DNA of 17,766 bases from Candidatus Treponema excrementipullorum (lineage in GTDB: Bacteria; Spirochaetota; Spirochaetia; Treponematales; Treponemataceae), in assembly GCA_018883625.1 (NCBI GenBank), contig JAHLFV010000117.1:1-17766 (forward strand), read 5' to 3'. A program made the position numbers and the translations under genes. Below the pieces are notes generated by a model. That model did no database searches. It saw nothing but the letters and a program-made list of their open reading frames with translations, and was not told where the DNA came from. Below are positions 13,613 through 17,766 of this stretch, one piece after another; the stretch's first letter is position 1; each line of letters opens with the position of its first letter.

Positions 13613-14101
13613 TTATTCTAAAAACAAATACTCTTCAAAATATAGTTTTTCGATAGTACCTAAAACTAATTCGTTGTTGATTTGCTTTGTTAGATCCTGC
13701 TTTATCAAGGCTTCTCCGTCTTTCCTCAATTGTTCGTAAGACCGACCGGTAAAATAATTGATAAAAATACTTTTGATTTTTTGTCGTTTGCTTATCAGCT
13801 CTTCCTTAAAAGCCGGATCTGTTGACTGGTAAGAAAACCACGGCTCCAAAATAACGGTAACTTTTTTGTCTGAGCCGGCACTGAAAGGAGTGGTAGTTCT
13901 GATTTGTCCCAGCGCCGTAAACACGTTTTGCTCTTCTTCCGAGGAGTCTGTGGTTTGGGGAGCCGGTTCTGCTACTCTTACTCCCGAGCCAATGTGAGAT
14001 TTCCCGGAAATAAAGGCTACCACTGTCCCTGTTAGGATGATTGCAATGATAAGGATAATAATAATGTACAAGAATTTATTTAAAGAAAAACCCGATCCCA
14101 T
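13613..14101 (-). CDS. FliL-family membrane protein
   Basis: A 162-residue protein with a short N-terminal segment, one membrane helix (about 10-31), a Ser/Glu-rich linker (to about 60) and a conserved C-terminal domain (62-162). The domain reads ALGQIRTTT, VTVILEPWFSY, KIKSIFINYFTGRSYEQLRKDGE, then LGTIEKLYFEEYLFLE, and matches the FliL pattern (hydrophobic strand, helix with a SxEEL-like turn, terminal strand ending in LYFxEFLxL). FliL proteins sit beside the flagellar stator in the inner membrane and support motor torque. No other flagellar gene is nearby, so this may be an additional FliL-like protein outside the motility operon. There is no Shine-Dalgarno sequence; a promoter with its -10 six bases before the ATG suggests a leaderless mRNA. 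It precedes the DUF6249-like and sigma genes by 61 bp. Confidence 0.75.
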   Translation of the reverse strand: MGSGFSLNKFLYIIIILIIAIILTGTVVAFISGKSHIGSGVRVAEPAPQTTDSSEEEQNVFTALGQIRTTTPFSAGSDKKVTVILEPWFSYQSTDPAFKEELISKRQKIKSIFINYFTGRSYEQLRKDGEALIKQDLTKQINNELVLGTIEKLYFEEYLFLE

Positions 14102-14107
14102 AAAGCA

Positions 14108-14136
14108 AGTGTACCAAATATCCCGGGGAATGTAAA
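14108..14136 (-). promoter_or_regulatory. Promoter of the FliL-like gene, predicting a leaderless mRNA
   Basis: Minus strand: -35 TTTACA (14136-14131) and -10 TACACT (14113-14108), spacing 17 bp. Six bases separate the -10 from the ATG at 14101, which lacks a Shine-Dalgarno sequence. The -35 begins immediately after the hflX stop codon (14139-14137). The geometry is the same as before the SDR gene. Confidence 0.5.
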
Positions 14137-15402
14137 TTAAATTTTGTAAGGAGCTAACAGTTCTTGTAATTGGGAAGATTTTCCTATTCGGGCTGCAATT
14201 TTAACTCCTTCGTCTAGCCATTGCTCTTCTGTAATGCATCCCTTGCGACGGATTTCTGTCAACAAGGAAAGTCTATCCATAGGAATACAATATGCTGTTT
14301 CGGTACCGGCCAACAATTCACTTATGGCAGTGGTGAGCTCTTTTAAGCCTGCCCCGGTTTTTGCGCTTATTTTTAGTGCGTTAGAAAACTTTCCTTCTAA
14401 AATAGTCTGACGTATGTCAGATTGATGTATATGATCTGTTTTATTTAATACAACCAATCGTTGATTTTCTGTGGCACCTATTTCTTCCAAGACTTTGCAT
14501 ACGGTATCATACTGTTGGGGAGCATCAGGGTCGGAAGCGTCTATAACGATAAGGAGCAAATGAGCTCGGCAGGTTTCTTCCAGTGTAGATTTAAAGGCAT
14601 CAATGAGGGTATGGGGTAAGTTGCTGATAAAGCCGACTGTATCTGTAAGTAGCAGACTTGTACCGCCGGCGATAGAAAGCCGCCGGGTGGTGGGGTCTAA
14701 AGTAGCAAACAGTTTATCTTCTGCGGTTACTTGGGCACCTGTTAAAGCATTCAACAAAGTAGATTTTCCGGCATTGGTATACCCCACAATGGCACAGGTG
14801 GGTAAGGGAATTTTGCTCCGGCGGCTTCGTTGAATTTCCCGCTCTTTAACGACTTTTTCCAGGTTTCGTTTTACCTGCACAATACGATTTTGGACACTTC
14901 TTCTGTCCAGTTCCAGTTTTGTTTCTCCGGCACCCTTGGAACCGTAACTGCCACCCCGTTGTCGTGCCATATCTCCGTAGGAATGAGCCAGTCTGGGAAG
15001 GGAGTATGTAAGCTGAGCTAACTCTACTTGAAGAACAGCTTCCTTTGTACGGGCTCTGGCTGCAAAAATCCGCAAAATCACCTCTTGGCGGTCAAAAACC
15101 GGGACACGGGCAAGCTTTTCCCAGTTTCGTTGGCGGGTAGGGGAAATATCTTCGTCAAAAATAATGCAATCTGCCTGTGCTTCCTGTGCAGTGTCGGCAA
15201 TTTCTTGGGCTTTACCTGTACCGATTCCGTAGCGACTGATATTACCGGAGCTTGTCTGTGCCGGCAAGAAACTTGTGCCCACAATGTTCATGGAAAGGGT
15301 GGTAACTAAACCTTCCAGTTCCCGGGGATTCACTCCGAAAGGGATAACCAAAAAACAGGTAACGTGTGTTTTTTCTTCTGCTTCTATATCAATGGGTGTC
15401 AT
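14137..15402 (-). CDS. hflX: Ribosome-associated GTPase HflX
   Basis: A 421-residue GTPase. HflX binds the 50S subunit and in characterised bacteria splits stalled or stressed 70S ribosomes. The N-terminal HflX domain (about 14-195) contains SRYGIGTGKAQEI and the Gly-rich loop RGGSYGSKGAGETKLE (149-164). The G domain follows with G1 GYTNAGKS (207-214), switch region LFATLDPTTRRL (231-242), G3 DTVGF (254-258), G4 NKTD (320-323) and G5 SAK (346-348). The C-terminal end (about 370-421) is short. The ATG is one base after the uvrD/pcrA stop (TGACATG), so the two are cotranscribed and coupled; no strong Shine-Dalgarno sequence is present. Confidence 0.96.
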   Translation of the reverse strand: MTPIDIEAEEKTHVTCFLVIPFGVNPRELEGLVTTLSMNIVGTSFLPAQTSSGNISRYGIGTGKAQEIADTAQEAQADCIIFDEDISPTRQRNWEKLARVPVFDRQEVILRIFAARARTKEAVLQVELAQLTYSLPRLAHSYGDMARQRGGSYGSKGAGETKLELDRRSVQNRIVQVKRNLEKVVKEREIQRSRRSKIPLPTCAIVGYTNAGKSTLLNALTGAQVTAEDKLFATLDPTTRRLSIAGGTSLLLTDTVGFISNLPHTLIDAFKSTLEETCRAHLLLIVIDASDPDAPQQYDTVCKVLEEIGATENQRLVVLNKTDHIHQSDIRQTILEGKFSNALKISAKTGAGLKELTTAISELLAGTETAYCIPMDRLSLLTEIRRKGCITEEQWLDEGVKIAARIGKSSQLQELLAPYKI

Positions 15403-15403
15403 G

Positions 15404-17719
15404 TCAGTCTTCTACAAGAAATATGTCTTTTTGATATTCCGGCATAAACTGTTTTTCTCCACCCGTCTGAAATTGTACCAGTACTACAAATTCTTCTTCT
15501 TCCAGTCGGGTGTTAATGACAACGCCGTAACCGAAATCGTCGTGAAAAACAGTTTTTCCTTTTTTCCATTTTTGTGCCAAGGGATGGGAAGTTTCTTGGT
15601 GCTGTTGGGGACTTCTCATCATGTAAGGAATATCTCCCAACATTTTTACGTGATGAGGTTTTATTTCTGTTAAAAAAATACTGGGAAGCATTTCTTCCGT
15701 TCGGCCAAAACGAAGTCGTTTTCTGCATGAAGTAAGTATAAGCTGATTTTGAGCTCTGGTAACTCCTACATAAAAAAGCCGGCGTTCTTCTTCCAATTCT
15801 TGGGCATACTTGTTGGAGCGGGGAAAGAGGTTGTCTTCCATACCGGTTAAAATGACACGGGGAAACTCCAATCCTTTGGTATTGTGAACAGTAATCAAGG
15901 TAACGGCATCAGTATTTTCTTCAGCTCTGTTTTCCAGCGTTCTATCTAATTCCACATGGTCCAAAAAATCCAAGAGGCCATCCATCGTCATGGGATATAA
16001 AACCGCACTGTTAGCTAACTCTTGCAGGTTCATGACTCGTTGAGTACCGGATATTTCATCCTGTTTTGTGTGATATTCAATAAGCCCGGAATTTTCACAA
16101 ACATACTGGATAAAGAAAGAAAGTTTTTCTTCTGTTTTGTGTTGCTGCGAAGAAATGGGGACGGATGCCGATTCCGTACTGGTCTTTTGTTTTTCTGTAC
16201 TTTGGAGAGAGCCGGCAAAAAGGTCGTCTGCTTCTTGAGCTAATTGTTGGGCAATAAGAGGCAGATCCTGTTTTATGTCTATCATGGATACAAAGGTTTC
16301 CATCATGGAAGCAAATTCTTTGAGATTTTTTTTTGCAGCAGAACGTACTCCTGCTCCTTCTTTGCAGGCTGCCAAAAAACTTCCCTGTATTTCGGGATTA
16401 TTTTCGTTATCTTTTGCAAACTTAACAATTTTTTCTTGGGTGGTTTCTCCGATTCCCCGACTGGGCTTGTTGACTATGCGACGAAAGGCTATCTCATCTT
16501 TGGGATTGGCCGTTAGTGCCAAAAGAGCCAAAATGTCTTTAACTTCTTCTCTGTCATAAAACTTCAGTGCTCCGATTATGGTGTAGGGAATTTGTTGATG
16601 GAGAAAAGTTGTTTCAAAACCCATGGATTGAGCATTCGTTCTGTATAAAATTGCCCAATCTTGATAGGGAACTCCCCGTTTGGCACTTTTTTTTATTAAA
16701 TCGGCACAAAAAGCTACTTCATCATCCTGATTATCTAAAAATGTTATAACAGGTGCATCTCCGGGATTCCGGGTAGCTTCCAGTTGTTTTTCAAATCTGT
16801 CTGTATTGTGGGAAATAGAATCATTGGCAACAGCAAGAATTTCCGGAGTGGATCTGTAATTTTGTTCTAGTTTAATTACTTGTGTGCCGGGAAAGTGGTT
16901 GGGAAAAGTAAGAATATTTTGTACTTCTGCCCCTCGGAAACTGTAAATTGACTGATCGTCGTCCCCCACAACGCAGACGTAAGTGTTGAGCCCGGCCAAA
17001 TTTTGCAGTAACATAAATTGAGCAACATTGGAGTCTTGGTATTCGTCTACCATGATGACGCTAAACCGACGATGCATGTGCTGACGGATTTTTTCGTTAT
17101 CCCGCATAAGTAACACCGGTAACATGATTAAGTCACCAAAGTCGATATTACCGGTTTTGCTAAGCCGTTCTTGATAGGCTTTATATATGAGAGCTAACTG
17201 CCCTGTATCATCCATGAGACTGAGTTCGGGGGATTCCGGGGTATAGCAATAATCTTTTGCCAAAGCAATTTTACTTGCCATAAGTTTTGCTTCTTGCCGA
17301 GTTATATTCGGACAAGCTTTGTGAAGAAGTGTGGCAGAGTCTTCGTCATCGTATACAGTAAAATGGGCATCTATACCGGCTTCCAGATAATACTGTCGCA
17401 AAAACCAAGAACCAAAGGAGTGAAAAGTCCGTATATGGGCTTTAGAACTTCTGGGTTCCAAAAAATGTGCCCGTTCTGACATTTCCTGCGCAGCTTTTTT
17501 TGTAAAGGTAACAGCTAAAATGGAATAAGGATCCACATTTTTTTCACTGATTAAGTAAGCTATTTTTGTGGTTATAACTCTTGTTTTTCCGGAACCGGCT
17601 CCCGCCAAAATCAGTAAAGGAGACCCATGATGCATAACGGCTTCTTTTTGTCGAGGATTTAAAACAGATAAGTACTCCTGACTGGAAGGATGGGATGGAT
17701 ACTCTGGAGACTGGGTCAT
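15404..17719 (-). CDS. pcrA: UvrD/PcrA-type superfamily 1 DNA helicase
   Basis: A 771-residue 3'-5' DNA helicase of the UvrD/PcrA/Rep group, acting in repair and in removing protein or RNA polymerase from DNA. Motifs in order are the Q motif LNPRQKEAV (20-28), Walker A AGAGSGKT (39-46), Ia VTFTKKAAQEM (70-80), II VDEYQDSN (224-231), III GDDDQSIYSFRGA (252-264), IV LEQNYRST (284-291), V VTVHNTKGLEFP-like near 610 and VI RRLFYVGVTRAQ (646-657). The C-terminal 50 residues (VFHDDFGYGVVINTRLEEEE and following) form the Tudor-like end seen in PcrA/UvrD and absent from Rep, which favours pcrA/uvrD. Length is slightly above the usual 720-740. GGAGA lies about eight bases before the ATG, which overlaps the stop of the preceding partial frame. 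Confidence 0.95.
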   Translation of the reverse strand: MTQSPEYPSHPSSQEYLSVLNPRQKEAVMHHGSPLLILAGAGSGKTRVITTKIAYLISEKNVDPYSILAVTFTKKAAQEMSERAHFLEPRSSKAHIRTFHSFGSWFLRQYYLEAGIDAHFTVYDDEDSATLLHKACPNITRQEAKLMASKIALAKDYCYTPESPELSLMDDTGQLALIYKAYQERLSKTGNIDFGDLIMLPVLLMRDNEKIRQHMHRRFSVIMVDEYQDSNVAQFMLLQNLAGLNTYVCVVGDDDQSIYSFRGAEVQNILTFPNHFPGTQVIKLEQNYRSTPEILAVANDSISHNTDRFEKQLEATRNPGDAPVITFLDNQDDEVAFCADLIKKSAKRGVPYQDWAILYRTNAQSMGFETTFLHQQIPYTIIGALKFYDREEVKDILALLALTANPKDEIAFRRIVNKPSRGIGETTQEKIVKFAKDNENNPEIQGSFLAACKEGAGVRSAAKKNLKEFASMMETFVSMIDIKQDLPLIAQQLAQEADDLFAGSLQSTEKQKTSTESASVPISSQQHKTEEKLSFFIQYVCENSGLIEYHTKQDEISGTQRVMNLQELANSAVLYPMTMDGLLDFLDHVELDRTLENRAEENTDAVTLITVHNTKGLEFPRVILTGMEDNLFPRSNKYAQELEEERRLFYVGVTRAQNQLILTSCRKRLRFGRTEEMLPSIFLTEIKPHHVKMLGDIPYMMRSPQQHQETSHPLAQKWKKGKTVFHDDFGYGVVINTRLEEEEFVVLVQFQTGGEKQFMPEYQKDIFLVED

Positions 17720-17766
17720 ACAAGTTCTCCGGTTAAATCCACGCCACTGGTGCCGGAAATGTATAC
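17716..17766 (-). CDS. C-terminal end of an unknown gene upstream of the helicase (partial)
   Basis: The last 51 bases of the window are an open minus-strand frame ending VYISGTSGVDLTGELV at a TGA (17718-17716) that overlaps the helicase ATG in an ATGA arrangement. Such overlaps are typical of coupled genes, and the helicase ribosome site lies inside this frame. Sixteen residues are too few to name the protein. It is possible that this is chance open sequence. Confidence 0.4.
   Translation of the reverse strand, partial: VYISGTSGVDLTGELV

Overview
The window looks like a chromosomal segment of a spirochaete, most likely a Treponema or close relative. This is an inference, not a proof. It rests on AT-rich coding with short intergenic gaps, a FliL-family protein, a small Ala/Pro/Glu-rich lipoprotein with a relaxed spirochaete-type lipobox, and secreted YD-repeat and YVTN-type beta-propeller proteins. 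No rRNA, tRNA or CRISPR array was seen.

Layout. Positions 1-355 are the right end of an IS256-family (mutator-type) insertion sequence, with the C-terminus of its transposase. From 466 to 3452 (minus strand) lies a tightly coupled operon: a secreted YD-repeat protein, an OmpR/PhoB-type response regulator and a HAMP-type sensor kinase. It has a good sigma-70 promoter. Just upstream is a small repeat-rich lipoprotein gene (3684-3899) with its own terminator. Its promoter carries TTAACA-type direct repeats on an 11-bp register, which is the architecture expected for an OmpR/PhoB-family regulator. From 4074 to 7142 (minus) are a short-chain dehydrogenase, a secreted beta-propeller protein and a D12-class adenine DNA methyltransferase. 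Rightward from 7367 are NADP-type glutamate dehydrogenase (with terminator), an O-acetylhomoserine sulfhydrylase-family enzyme and a HisJ-like PHP phosphatase.

From 10872 to the end everything is again on the minus strand. In transcription order these are: the tail of an unknown gene, UvrD/PcrA helicase, HflX GTPase, a FliL-like membrane protein, a small membrane protein resembling DUF6249, an ECF sigma factor, a zinc-finger membrane anti-sigma factor, an unrecognised 91-residue ORF, a YbgC-like thioesterase and a DUF1622 membrane protein.

How the parts may work together. Two signal-transduction modules are present, each with envelope proteins encoded beside it: the two-component system with a YD-repeat protein and a lipoprotein, and the ECF sigma/anti-sigma pair with a FliL-like and a DUF6249-like protein. 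The most testable new ideas are the four-box operator in front of the lipoprotein gene, and the recurring arrangement of a -10 hexamer 6-7 nt before an ATG with no Shine-Dalgarno sequence, which predicts leaderless mRNAs for the dehydrogenase and FliL-like genes. I found no clear-cut novel defence or biosynthetic system.
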